From assembly GCA_964035575.1 (NCBI GenBank), contig OZ037905.1, forward strand, positions 87,001-151,000: 64,000 nucleotides of DNA, written 5' to 3'. A program made the position numbers and the translations under genes. This document shows, in pieces, positions 1-10,320 of the stretch (position 1 is its first letter; each line of letters starts with the position of its first letter). The DNA is from Rhynchopus sp. YZ270_cl-10 (taxonomy: Eukaryota; Euglenozoa; Diplonemea; Diplonemida; Diplonemidae). The notes beneath the pieces are model-generated. The model was not told the DNA's origin. It saw only the letters and a list, made by a program, of their open reading frames with translations, and made no database searches.

Positions 1-92
1 TGCTGACGAAAAGCCAGAGAATCCCTGCTGAAGCCTGAAACACCCCCTCAAAAAAAATTTTTCGCCCCAAAAAAACTTTTTTTTTTTTTTTT

Positions 93-174
93 GGGGGGGT
101 GCAAAAATATTTTTTGCACCCCCCCAATTTTTTTATTTTTTTTTTTTGGGTGCAAAAAATTTTTTTTGCACCCC
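93..174. repeat. Pair of A/T hairpins with G/C clamps
   Basis: Two adjacent perfect or near-perfect inverted repeats: a G-run plus TGCAAAAA paired with TTTTTGCA plus a C-run at 93-127, and a shorter version of the same palindrome at 148-174. The shared TGCAAAA core indicates local duplication. No coding potential; function unknown. Confidence 0.7.
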
Positions 175-500
175 CTTGAGGACCCTGCTCAGGTAGCTAC
201 GTAGCCTTCAGGGAGGCAATCGTGTGCTAATACAGAAAGTATCAGTCAAGGCTGTCCTTACAGACGCATGCCAAAGCGGCCGCCACATGGGTGTGGACTT
301 AAGATTGAAGTTTCATCATTGTACTAGCCCAGGGAGGGTTCCCGGCTACCGGCGAGGTCTCTTCCAATCCGTTCCCTAGTTTCCTAGGGGGGCCTCCTTG
401 GCTTCACTGGCTAGGGCTCTGCAGGTCCCTCCACACATGTTGTATGCCTGCCTTCAGCACCCAGGGTAGCATACCCAGCACCTTTTACCCTCAGGTCAGA

Positions 501-570
501 CCTTCATAGAGTTTCAGGAGGAGTGCCACAAAAGGGCCCCCGGATGCAATTTAACGTCCAGCCCAGGACG
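501..570. repeat. Dispersed repeat, copy 1 (second copy 1643-1702)
   Basis: A block starting CCTTCATAGAGTTTC and ending GCCCAGGAC recurs in direct orientation at 1643-1702. Substitutions and a shortened middle separate the two. The rest of 179-2935 shows no gene I can support. Confidence 0.6.
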
Positions 571-1642
571 AAATTTTTGTACAAGTTTTTGAAGGAAGAC
601 ACAGTGAAACATGAGAAAAAGCGCCACTCAAGAACCATCCCACCTGATTTTTACCCCTGAAGAAAAGGAGGGTAGGGCAGGAGAGGACCGGTTAAGTGGT
701 ATCGCACAGAAAACTGCGCTGGGTACTGGGTACTCTTGTAGGGTCTTGTTGCCTTTTGGCACATGTATTGTGTCCACGGTGTGTTGTGTTCACTGCTCTG
801 AAGGTGCTGGCTCTCATCTACCTGATGGGGTAAGTGCCACAGCATCTGACCCGCCATCTGTAATCTTCTGGTTTCAACACTGCCTTTCAGTTCAGCGTCC
901 CGAGCGTCTCACAACCTCTCTTATTACTCTTTGCCCGAGAAGGATGTGTTTGGACTCACTCAAACCCCGTTCATCACTCTTGTGCCAAAGAAAGTGAAGT
1001 TATTAATGCAGGCACCTCCAACTGACCCACTTATGATGCCAGCCATCCGGATGAAAGCACAAGTACCCTGCGGCCAACAACAGAAGATGTAAAAAGGAAA
1101 CCTAATGACTGGCCCGTACCGTAAGAGAACGAGGGCGGTTCACAAGAGAGCAGAAACCCAAAAACACAAAAAGGGGTGGGCGGGGGGGTCACAACATCTC
1201 TCTCTTGGCGCCCCATGCTGTACCGACAGTTGGGCCTCACCCTTTCTCTTAGGGATATACATGGACGTCCTTACAGGCAGCACACCGTAACCCAAAGGCG
1301 TGGCAGAGAGACTCCGCAGAGCGACTCTGGCCTGACCGCTGGCCATTTATTCTCCGGGTGCGAGCACCCATCATAGCATAGTGGAGCCAGCCTGACCCAG
1401 CATTTATATACCCTGCCAGGATGAACTTGCTTAAAAGAGGGCAGAGGCGTTTAGACCCTGAGGACTAGGGGAAGTCCCGCATACCCCAACAGAAAGACAA
1501 AGGCTATGCACTGGTGATATAGGAGAGGCAGGGTTGCTGAAAAACAAAAAGACCCTGAAGGCACAAAAACGCCCCGCATACCCCTCCTCGCCTCCTGTTT
1601 TGTAATCTCTCAGGTAGGAGACATCGGTTCGAGCGGTGAACA

Positions 1643-1702
1643 CCTTCATAGAGTTTCTGGAGGAACAGACCCCCGGATGCAATTTAAGGTACAGCCCAGG
1701 AC
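1643..1702. repeat. Dispersed repeat, copy 2
   Basis: Direct repeat of 501-570, with the shared segments CCTTCATAGAGTTTC and CCCCCGGATGCAATTTAA. It looks like a remnant of an interspersed element. Confidence 0.6.
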
Positions 1703-1779
1703 CTAACCCTACCTGAAAAAAAACATCGGACAAACAGTACAAGTTCACGGGAGCAAAAGGGCTGACCCCTCCCTCTGCG

Positions 1780-2125
1780 CGTTTCTCGCCAACGTAGCGA
1801 AGAAGATCCAGAGGTGTCCAGAACGTGATGCGGTCTATTTTCCGACAAAAAAGACGGAGGATAGTGCGCGTGACCAGTTGTTCAATGGTGTGCTGATTCT
1901 GTCGGAAGACTTTGCACTGGAAGCTGAAGAACACTGCAAATGGTTCAACACAGATGAGGTTCGTCTCACAGTATTGCTGTGTGCTCCACAACGGAAAGCC
2001 CATCAAATATGAGAAGAGTACTTTGCTCAAGAACCGGTTACAAGTGCTGAAACACGAGAAATATGCCACTCCGAAGAACCCGGAGCACGTACAAGTGCTC
2101 AGAAATGCCACGCTCCAACCACAAT
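1780..2125 (+). pseudogene. Possible decayed coding fragment, origin unknown
   Basis: The plus strand has a protein-like stretch (for example TDEVRLTVLLCAP and VLHNGKPIKYEKSTLL) that is not kept in one frame. Composition differs from the A/T-rich surroundings. I recognise no family; it could be a remnant of a transposon gene or chance. Low confidence. Confidence 0.2.
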
Positions 2126-2935
2126 GAACAGTGGGGTGAAAACGTGGGCGGGCAGCGGGAGACCAGCGCAGTGAGGAGAGCCAGGAGCGCAGGGCACGCA
2201 GGTGATGGTTTGGATAAGTCCATTTCCTGTGAGGTCGAAGTCATAGTGGGGACGGAACAAAGGTTGCAGCTGAGCTGTTCTCCAGGCGTGAGTGGCAGAT
2301 TGTTGATACGGAGGCTGTTGTTCAGAGACAACCGGTGTATGAGGATGCTCCCCATCAGACGCTGGAGGTAGCATCAATACTGTCAGTCAGGGCAGTAGGG
2401 ATAACTCCACAGTTCGACACACAGTAGGCCACGGCGACCTGCAAGCAGTTGTGACGGAGTGGAAACTAGGATCTGAGCGTAAAGCATTGCAGGCAGGGCA
2501 GGACCACCATAAGTGCTCGTTTGTGTCGTCAGCTTCCCAATCGCAATTTTTTTTGCACTTTTTATGTTGATTTTACCCCCCCAAGAATGACTTGGGAGGG
2601 ATGGGAAAGGGGGTCTGGCCCTGTCTACGAACGAAAAAGAAGAAACAAGCAAAAAGCGTGGAAATATTTCACGACCGTGATCAATGCAAAATTTCACGGC
2701 CGTTAAATTTTTTAGATTTTCTTCACGGCCGTGACCTCCCCGACAAAAAAAATTTATTCCCGTCGTGACGGCCGTTATACTTGTATGATTTTTGGAAGAA
2801 AAAAAAAAAAAAAAAAAAAAAAAAGAGGGATTTTTGGGCACTTTTGGGGCCCCTCGCCCGACCCCCAGATCTCCCAGATGACTGGAATGATGGAACCTTA
2901 AAATTTTCGCTCGCTGCGCTTGCAGATGTGCCGTA

Positions 2936-3075
2936 CCCCTTAATTTTTTTTGCCTGCGGCGCCATTTTCCTTTTTTGCTCCGCAAAAAAGGGTTTGTTGA
3001 GTGACTGTGTGGTTGTAAACCAGCATTTTTACACCGTACCCTATTTTTTTTTTCGCCTGCGGCGCCATTTCTTTT
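2936..3075. repeat. Dispersed repeat arm, inverted copy at 9483-9616
   Basis: A ~140-bp block bounded on both sides by GCCTGCGGCGCCATTT, with ACACCGTACCCTA inside, recurs in reverse complement at 9483-9616. The two boundary motifs are themselves a direct repeat within each copy. It looks like a non-coding interspersed element. Confidence 0.65.
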
Positions 3076-4973
3076 TTTCCATACGGTTAGTGGAACGTAA
3101 GGTGCAAGACCAAGCTCCGTAATAAGGGATTACATTCCGTTTTTGGTTAGCTCGCAAATTGACCTTTCGCCTCTCCACTCAGGGAGGCTTGCGCGAACGA
3201 GCGCAACGACCGCTTTCGACCGGGCGGAAAAAAAAATTCGTTTTCGCATAATTCCTGATTTTGGAGGAAAACCAAGCTATTTCCCTGAAATATTCCCAAC
3301 AAAAAAAAAATGAAAGATTGCGCAAAAAAAAAAAAAATACTAATGATGTGGATGAATGCGGGGGTGCAAAAAAGCGCGCAATCGAAGTGCGAATCGCCCC
3401 AGCCACACCAACCAAAGTAGAGAATTGGTTCTCTTGCCCCCAACCAATTGCGCAACAGCACACGGTCGCGCAATGGAAGGACGCTTGGGAGATGAGCAGG
3501 ATGCGTGGGATGTATCAGAAGAGAAAAGGGGGACAATTCAGATCAGGCCACGTCTTGCCACTGCACACAGAAACCCTGTTGCAGTAGTAAGACGGTACTA
3601 TGTCATGGCAGAAATGAAGGATGGCCACTTGAGAGAAGATGCGGCAGGTGTGCGACAAAGGCAGAACAAAACGCACTCGTGAGGGACAGAACGAAAGAAA
3701 CAAAAAAAAAAAAAAAAAGAGAGAATTGGTGTGGCTCATCCCAAAAATAAAGTGTAATTTTAGTACTGTTGTGATTATTTCGTGTACTTAGGGGGGTTTT
3801 GAGCCAGAGAAACAAAAAAAAGGTGATAAGTTATGATCATTCTCCCGTTGGTTGGAAATGTGTGATGACCTGCACAGAGAGTTTCAACATTGCATCCCAA
3901 ATGCGCAACGTGGAAAGGAACAAACAAAAAGTGCTTCACCATCTTTTCCATTTTTCACTCATACATTTCCGCGAAATGTACATAAAAAAAAAAGTTCGTT
4001 CACCTTTACAGGGCTCTCAAGATCCTCCACGAAAAAAGCAGAATTTTCGAAATGGAGGCACGGCAAAAATGCGCATTTTTGATATTTTTGATATTTTTGG
4101 CAGAATTTTTTGGGCGTTTTTTGCGTTTTTTTAGGGAAAAATAGTGAGGGGAGTTGGGTCCAGTCATAGGAAGCATAGAGAATTTTTGAAAAATTCTTCC
4201 ATTGGAATAAGGGTTTGCGGGCCTTGCCCTCTGAGGTGTTAGAAGGTTTGCAGGTTTGCAGGTTTAAGGAGGCGAATCTGTGTGGATGAGGGTTGAGGGT
4301 GCTTAGATGGGGTATGATACTGAGGTGCTTAAATGGTGGTTTTGTAGGTTACATAGTCACGAGACTGCCCTTGTATTAAAAGGGGGAAGAGGGGAGATGA
4401 TAGGGGACAAGGCTACCAATCCGACTTAAACCGACTCAGTAGGGTCAGGTCGGACCGACCCAAACCTACCCAGCAAAAAGGTCAAAAAATAGATGTCAAT
4501 TTTGAGACACTTTTTTTCCACTTTTTTCCTTAGGGATTTTTCCAGGTACTTAGCGAAGCGTTAGGGCGACTTAAGTCCCTTGGCCCCAGCGCCCTATGGG
4601 GCGCCTCCTCGTCGGGCCGTTAGGGCCCTCCGGTGGCCAGGTTCTTTCTCTGGGCTTAGAGGCTCGAAGTTCCCCGTCAGATTGGAGCTGGTGTGCTTTA
4701 TGAGGCTCGCTCGTCTAGATTGAGGCTCGCTCGTCCGGATTGGGCTAGCTCGTCCGCCTTCGGCTAGACCCTCCGCCTTTGGGTGGGCTCGTGGATCTCC
4801 GTTATGTACGTACGGGTTCGATACTCTGGTTGGAGTGTGACAGCACGCCATTTCTTGAGCACGTTGGTAACACACGAAGTGCAATGGCGATAATGGAAAG
4901 ATAGATGCCGGCATTGGTGAATTGCTGGAGTTCTGCACAGGAAGCTAGCATGACGTAGAATCACTGTGTGAAC
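3076..4973. other. Gene-free A/T-rich spacer
   Basis: Homopolymer A and T runs dominate. An open plus-strand frame at 3471-3681 has a fairly protein-like composition but no recognisable family and no support. Around 4700-4760 a short GGCTCGCTCGTC motif is repeated three times. I see no gene. Confidence 0.5.
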
Positions 4974-5093
4974 AAAATGACCGTATTTTGGTTGAAAATT
5001 TGACTTGAAAATTTTTTTCATAATTTGCCCAATCGAAGGTTTTCCTTGGATTTTTTGGGCCATTTTATGACGTACCACGCCCGATTTTGGGCG
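4974..5093. repeat. Dispersed repeat arm related to the 6885-7310 foldback
   Basis: The block running from AAAATGACCGTATTTTGG to ACCACGCCCGATTTTGGGCG matches the reverse complement of 7198-7310 and resembles 6885-6986 in direct orientation. It is one arm of the foldback family found further right. Confidence 0.65.
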
Positions 5094-5159
5094 AAAAAAA
5101 ATATTTTTTTTTGGTCAAAAATCGCCTTGTATTCACGGTGGCCCATTCCTACCCTTAGG

Positions 5160-5376
5160 GTAGGGTCCGCGGGGGGTACCCCATGGGGTACCCCCCAGAC
5201 TACCCCATGGGGTACCCCATGGGGTACCCCCCAAATCTGAGGGGTACCCCATGGGGTACCCCCCAGACTACCCCCGGGGGTACCCCATGGGGTACCCCCG
5301 GTACAGGTACACAGGTACACAGGTACACAGGTACACAGGTACACAGGTACACAGGTACACAGGTACACAGGTACAG
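5160..5376. repeat. GGGGTACCCC palindromic minisatellite and GGTACACA array
   Basis: Repeated GGGGTACCCC palindromes (KpnI-like GGTACC cores) with CATGG or CCCAGACTA linkers fill 5170-5300. They are followed by about nine copies of the 8-bp unit GGTACACA (5300-5376). Open frames across this block (MGYP.. and GTQVHRYT.. types) are consequences of the repeat and are not genes. A related block is at 7590-7850. Confidence 0.85.
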
Positions 5377-6884
5377 CCAGAGTGCCAGAGTCAAGGGTCC
5401 GCGCGGGGTCCGCCCCCCGATGACATAACGAAGTATATCAAGGTATATCAAACGATAAATCAATCAGATAAACGTTACATCATCGGAAAATTGTTGGCAC
5501 CGCCCCCCTGTCTTCGTATTTATTACCCCGTCGACAGGCCAAACAGCGTTGGGCTCAGAAGAAGCAGTGCAAGACAGTCACTGGGGATCAACATGAGAAC
5601 CAACTCCCAACAACACAGGCTACCGAAGTAGCAGGTGGGGTGTTGCGGGTGTTTGGGGTGAGAAAATCGATTTTGGTAAGTTGCAGCAGAACATTCTTAA
5701 GTTCGCACTAGTCGAGAGAGGCTTACCCGCTGCAGTGAAGCAGTGCACCCATTTAAGGGTGGAGAAGCGTGACACGCACATACAAGTATGTACGTTACTT
5801 CAACAAAGGCTGAATTCTGGTAATTCTAAGGGATGTGAATTCAGCCACCACGCAGGTAGTGTTTTAAGGTTCCTCGCTTTGTGCTACACAGCGGACTCAT
5901 GACACAAAGGAGTTGCCCCCGCTCTCTTTCGCGCAAACTTAAGAAAATTCTGGAGTCACTACAACCTGGCGTGCGGGTACAGATGCATTGCTTTGTTCTT
6001 TCCTCAAAGTCATATCTGATCTCTCGGGTCTGTACTAAAGTCAGTGTTTAGATAAGCATCCACTTGACTCGTTCTAACAACCGTTGAAATCTAGAACAAA
6101 ACAATACACTGCCCCTTCTCACACCAAGCCGCCATGCTTCAAGAGCATGCCCTGGGCAAAAATTACTGTGACAAAAATTGGTTTTCTGGGGGAACGCGAT
6201 ATTTTCTTGTGCCTACTGTAGTCCTCCGCAAGAGCAGAGGACAGACTTTCCGGATCCCGAAGTCGAATTTTTTGCACTAGCTATGCTCCCTGGGTTAAAT
6301 GGCTATAGCAGTGACTGACTAAGAGTTTCATAATAATTGGGGCGGTCTATGGGGTGGGTTAATGGAAAAATTGGTTTAAAAACCCAACTTTTGCGGTCCC
6401 CACCCGGCGCAATAATTGCACCAGCTCTTCCATCGGCACTGTTTCGCTGTCACGATGAAGGGTCGTCGGTTCGGGTACCTGTTGAGAGAAATTGAGTGCA
6501 AAAGTAGAGACTGCAACAAAAAAAATCAAACAAACAAACAAGAAGCCGCTCCGTACCTCTTCCATGCAAAAAAGAAAGTAAAAGACTGCCCTTCCTCAGT
6601 CCGGAAGTAGCACCTCATCCGGTTCCCTGACGTAAAAGAGTTGTAGAGGTTACGAGATGCCATGATAAAAAAGTAAAAGTGACAATTTTGACAATAAAAA
6701 TATGCTTCGATTTACATCCGAGCGGGACAAAGGCGAAAAGGGGGAGCGGGGGGGTGTAAAAACCGGGGCTTAAAAACATACCTTGCAGCACTCGCTCGGC
6801 CTACTCTCCAGGTACGAGAACATCACTGCACGAACAATCCCACTGATACTGATACCTGCATTCTATTTGTTGCCACATGGTAAA
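5377..6884. other. Gene-free spacer
   Basis: Moderately complex sequence with no long credible frame, no RNA gene I recognise and no clear repeat. Confidence 0.45.
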
Positions 6885-7310
6885 AATGACCAAAACTTCG
6901 ACCAATTTTTTTTTTCTTCACAATTTGCTCATTGAGGCTTTGTATTTTTTGGGCCATTTATGACCCACCACGCCCGATTTTGGGCGAGAAGAAAAAAAAA
7001 TTTGGGTCAAAAATCGACGCGTCTTTGGTAAAATCACGACTTTTCGGGCGCGAAACCACGTTTTAGACCCCCACAGATGCTCAAAAGTGCCAAATTTTGC
7101 TTTTAATGGCCTCAAAGGATCACGGGAGCACCCCTCGTAATTACGAGGGCTCCCCACGCCGTGACGTCGTCATTGCGCGCGTAATTTCCCACGTATGCGG
7201 GCGTGGTTGGTCATAAAATGGCCCAAAAACCCCAAACAAAACCTCAGATTGACCAAATCGAGGAAAAATTGTCAAGTCGAAATTTCAGCCAAAATACGGT
7301 CATTTTGGTT
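6885..7310. repeat. Foldback (inverted-repeat) element
   Basis: The arm at 6885-6986, with GGGCCATTTATGACC and CCACGCCCG, is the inverted partner of 7198-7310, with CGGGCGTGGTTGGTCATAAA. About 210 bp of unique loop lies between them. It has the form of a MITE or foldback transposon without coding capacity. The outer right arm also pairs with 4974-5093. Confidence 0.65.
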
Positions 7311-7511
7311 ATACCCCGCGGTGTATGCAGTAGCTAGAACACGTACACAGCTAAGTTCCTAAGCGATTTCCTTCACATTTTTCATGAAAAATTGGTCAAA
7401 AATCGACTTGTCTTTGGTAAAAAAACCACGAAAAATCGGCTGCGCAAAACCACGTTTTAGACCCCCACAGATGCTCAAAAGTGCCAATTTTTGCTTTTAA
7501 TGGCCTCAAAT
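7049..7511. repeat. Direct repeat pair (7049-7110 and 7450-7511)
   Basis: A ~62-bp block beginning ACCACGTTTTAGACCCCCAC and ending AATGGCCTCAAA occurs twice in direct orientation. The first copy is in the foldback loop, the second outside its right arm. This suggests duplication of part of the element. Confidence 0.65.
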
Positions 7512-7589
7512 CGTCGAAATTAGGCCTATATAGGGCAAAAAAAAAATTTTGAGAGTCCCTTTCCCTGGGAGGCAATAGCCACCGGGTGT

Positions 7590-7850
7590 GCAGGGGGTAC
7601 CCCGGGGGGTACCCCCCAGGGGTACCCCATGGGGTACCCCCGCGGACCCTGGGGGGTACCCCTCGGGGTACCCCAAACCCCCCAAAGGGTACCCCGCGCG
7701 GACCCTACCCAACCCTGTGGGGTACCCCCTGGGGTAGCCCACGCGAGGGGGTACCCCCCGCGGACCCTACCCTGTGTGGTACCCTACCCTGCGGGGTACC
7801 CCTTTTGGGGGTACCCCCGGGGGTACCCCCAAAAGGGTCCGCTGGGCCAC
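7590..7850. repeat. GGGGTACCCC palindromic minisatellite, second block
   Basis: Degenerate array of GGGGTACCCC palindromes with GCGGACCCT linkers. The right end GGGCCACCGT is the inverse of ACGGTGGCCC at 5136-5145 beside the first block, so the two minisatellites look like inverted ends of one ~2.7-kb segment. Not coding. Confidence 0.75.
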
Positions 7851-7907
7851 CGTGTTACCACTGTATTGGTGTAGGCTTGTACACAGAAGTGTGTTTTGTG
7901 TAACCAC

Positions 7908-8330
7908 AGATGGTCAAAACACCCGATTTTTGCATTTTTTTTGCATTTTTTGGTGCCCAAAGACCCACCTCAGTGGTCGAAATTTTCCCGAAAAAAAAAT
8001 TTTTTTTTTGAGATTTTTCGATTTTTTGACAAGGCGCTGGCCCATACAAAGTGCACTGGTGGTACAGAAAATGGCTGGGGAATAAACTCTAGATGCTCAA
8101 AACAGCCCAATTCATGCTTTTTTTGACTTTTTGGTCTCAGAAGGGTACCTAGGGTGTAGTGAGCAGGCCTCAAAAACACTTGTGAAAAAAAAAAAATTTT
8201 TTTTTTTTTTGAGATTTTTTTTGACAAGGCGCTGGCCCATACAAACTGTACAGGTGGGTATTTTATACACAAAATAGCCGTGGAATAAATTCTAGATGCT
8301 CAAAACATCAAAATTCTGGCTTTATTTGCA
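7908..8330. repeat. Tandem repeat, about 2.2 units of ~190 bp
   Basis: Units begin at about 7908, 8091 and 8294 with AGATG.TCAAAAC. The first two contain TTTTGACAAGGCGCTGGCCC and end AATAAA.TCT. Unit lengths are about 183 and 203 bp. A-run/T-run hairpins sit in the middle of each. Non-coding. Confidence 0.7.
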
Positions 8331-8344
8331 TTTTTGGTGCAGAC

Positions 8345-8660
8345 ATGTGCAAAAAAAAAAAATTTTTTTTGTGGGAAAAATTTTGTGATGTCGAAAAAAA
8401 AAATTTTTTTTTCTGTGGGAAAAATTTTGTGATGTCGAAAAAAAAATTTTTTTTTCTTGAAAGAGGCACGGCACTTTTGTGGAATTTTGTGGAATTTTGT
8501 GGAATTTTTTATAAGGGGAAAAAGTAGAAGTCGAGTTTTTGAAATTCCACAAAATTCCACAAAATTCCACAAAATTCCACAAAAGTGCCGTGCCTCCAAT
8601 GAGGAGGATTTTATTTTTGCAAAAAAACCCCCCAAAAAAAAAAAATTTTCCCCCCGCAAC
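8345..8660. repeat. Long perfect hairpin built from an 11-bp unit, with A/T hairpin flanks
   Basis: The left arm (8464-8508) starts AGGCACGGCACTTTTGTGG and holds three to four TTTTGTGGAAT units. It pairs with 8541-8594, which has the reverse units and ends CAAAAGTGCCGTGCCT, across a ~30-bp loop. Two further TTTTGTGATGTCG plus A/T-palindrome units precede it (8345-8458). Transcripts would form a long duplex. Possible MITE or small-RNA source; inference only. Confidence 0.75.
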
Positions 8661-9482
8661 AAGCGGTCGTCGCGCGCTTCGCGCGCGCCTCCCTGACAGC
8701 CACAGAGCGGAGAGGCGGGTCAATTTTGCGAGATAATAAAAAACGGAAATCTAATCCTTTCTCTTGCACCATACGCTCCACTAACCGTACAAAACCAATA
8801 CGTCTTCCAGAAGCAACGGCGGGTTATTTTTAAATATATTTTGCATTTTTCTTTGGGGGTTTTTCGGCGTTTTGTGGCATTTCCGAGCCAATCCCGGGCT
8901 GTGGTGGGGGATGTACGGAAAAATGGACAAAATTTTAGTGCTTTAAATTTTCACGTTTTTTTTAAATAACAGAGTATTTTCCCCTGTTTCCAGGTGTATT
9001 TTTGGGTGTCTTGCAGGGTGCATCTAAAAAATTAGAAAATTTAAAAACGAAAACGAAAACGCCTTATTTGGGCTTTTTCGCGACCGCTCTTTCCAATCCG
9101 AAAATTATCGACCCTATTTTTTTACAACCTGGTATAGTCATATCACACCCTCAGTCAACATCCGCAAAAAAGTCACTTTTTCAAAAACGGATTCTCGCAT
9201 TTGAAGGTGCAAAAAAGGCTCCGTTCGGTTCAAAACATGCGTTTTGAACCGAACGACAACCCTCTCTGAATTCACGACATTTTTTCTCGACCCGATTAGT
9301 GGAGTAGATATTTGTTATCTACCCCTGGTTACCCTACTGACACATTTTCAAAAGAATGGGCGTTAAAAAAACGGCAAAATTTTTGCAGCGTTGGTCAAGT
9401 TGTATTTTTTGGCTGAAAAATGCAAGGGTATCCAAAGACATTGCCAACTCTATTTTTTTGCGGAGCAAAAAAATTAATATAA
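8661..9482. other. Gene-free spacer
   Basis: A/T-rich sequence with short, non-credible frames. I see no recognised gene or repeat beyond homopolymer runs. Confidence 0.45.
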
Positions 9483-9616
9483 ATGGCGCCGCAGGCGAAA
9501 AAAAATTAGGGTACGGTGTAAAAATGCTTCCTTTTACACCACAGAATCACTCAACGAACCCTTTTTTTGAGTAGCAAAAAATGAAAATGGCGCCGCAGGC
9601 AAATTTTTTTTAAGGT
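9483..9616. repeat. Dispersed repeat arm, inverted copy of 2936-3075
   Basis: Reverse-complement match to 2936-3075, with AAATGGCGCCGCAGGC at both ends and TAGGGTACGGTGTAAAAATG inside. Further right, at 9700-9850, GGAGGATTT/AAATCCTCC palindromes alternate with A-runs. Confidence 0.65.
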
Positions 9617-10240
9617 GCAGCCCTGTACGGTGCATACAGGCTCGGGAAAATATTGGCTCCCTCGGGGGAGACAAAGTGACTCCCCACTATAAAACCCCTA
9701 GGAGGATAATCCTCCACCCGAGCCCGCCAAAAAAAAAAAAAAAAATGGAGGAAATCCTCCACCAAAAAAGCCTGAAAAAAAAAAAAAAAAAGCCCCTGGA
9801 GGAAATATCCTCCCCTACGTGGAGGATCTTGAGAGCACTGCACCTTTAGTAGGGAAGTTTACCGTCTCCTGTTGTAGACAGTATACTTAGAAAACACACT
9901 TCAAAATGTCAAAAACTCCCCATCACGTCTTTACTGTAGCCGTATTTGCCCTCTGCCGACGAAGAACAGAAAACAATCAGAGAGTGCATTATTTTGTTTG
10001 TAGTTTTTAGAGAAAGTCAGCCATTCGTCGAGAGAAGAAATAAGCAAAGCAAACTAGGAAGAGACGGGAGGGGAGAAGGGATATCCACACTGTACCAAAT
10101 ATCTGATTATTCTTGTTGATGAGAGAAGAACAAGATGTATATAAATGGAATTCGTCTATATTTCCGAACAAAATCTTTACGAACAAAAAGGAAACAGTTC
10201 AGACGTATTGAAACATTCCTTTTGAAGGCATTTCACGTGC

Positions 10241-10271
<31 letters not shown>

Positions 10272-10320
10272 CAAAACAAAACAAAACAAACGCACAACAA
10301 GAGAACATGCCCCTCCTAGA
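9617..10320. other. Spacer at the 3' side of the membrane-protein gene, with a (CAAAA)n microsatellite
   Basis: No gene seen. 9700-9850 carries GGAGGA/TCCTCC palindromes and A-runs. About ten CAAAA units lie at 10240-10290, some 30-80 bp past the stop codon of the minus-strand gene, in its 3' flank. Confidence 0.55.

Noticed and set aside
1431-2111. 226-codon minus-strand frame at 1.4-2.1 kb
   Set aside because: Rich in Phe, Ser and Cys and without a domain. The plus strand of the same region looks more protein-like, so this is probably antisense to a remnant.
4795-4830. tRNA-like B box (GGGTTCGATACTC)
   Set aside because: No A box at the right distance and no cloverleaf could be drawn from the flanks.
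5183-5428. Open frames through the GGGGTACCCC and GGTACACA arrays (MGYPPDY.. and TQVHRYTG..)
   Set aside because: Products of tandem repeats without stops, open on both strands, with no start context and no domain.
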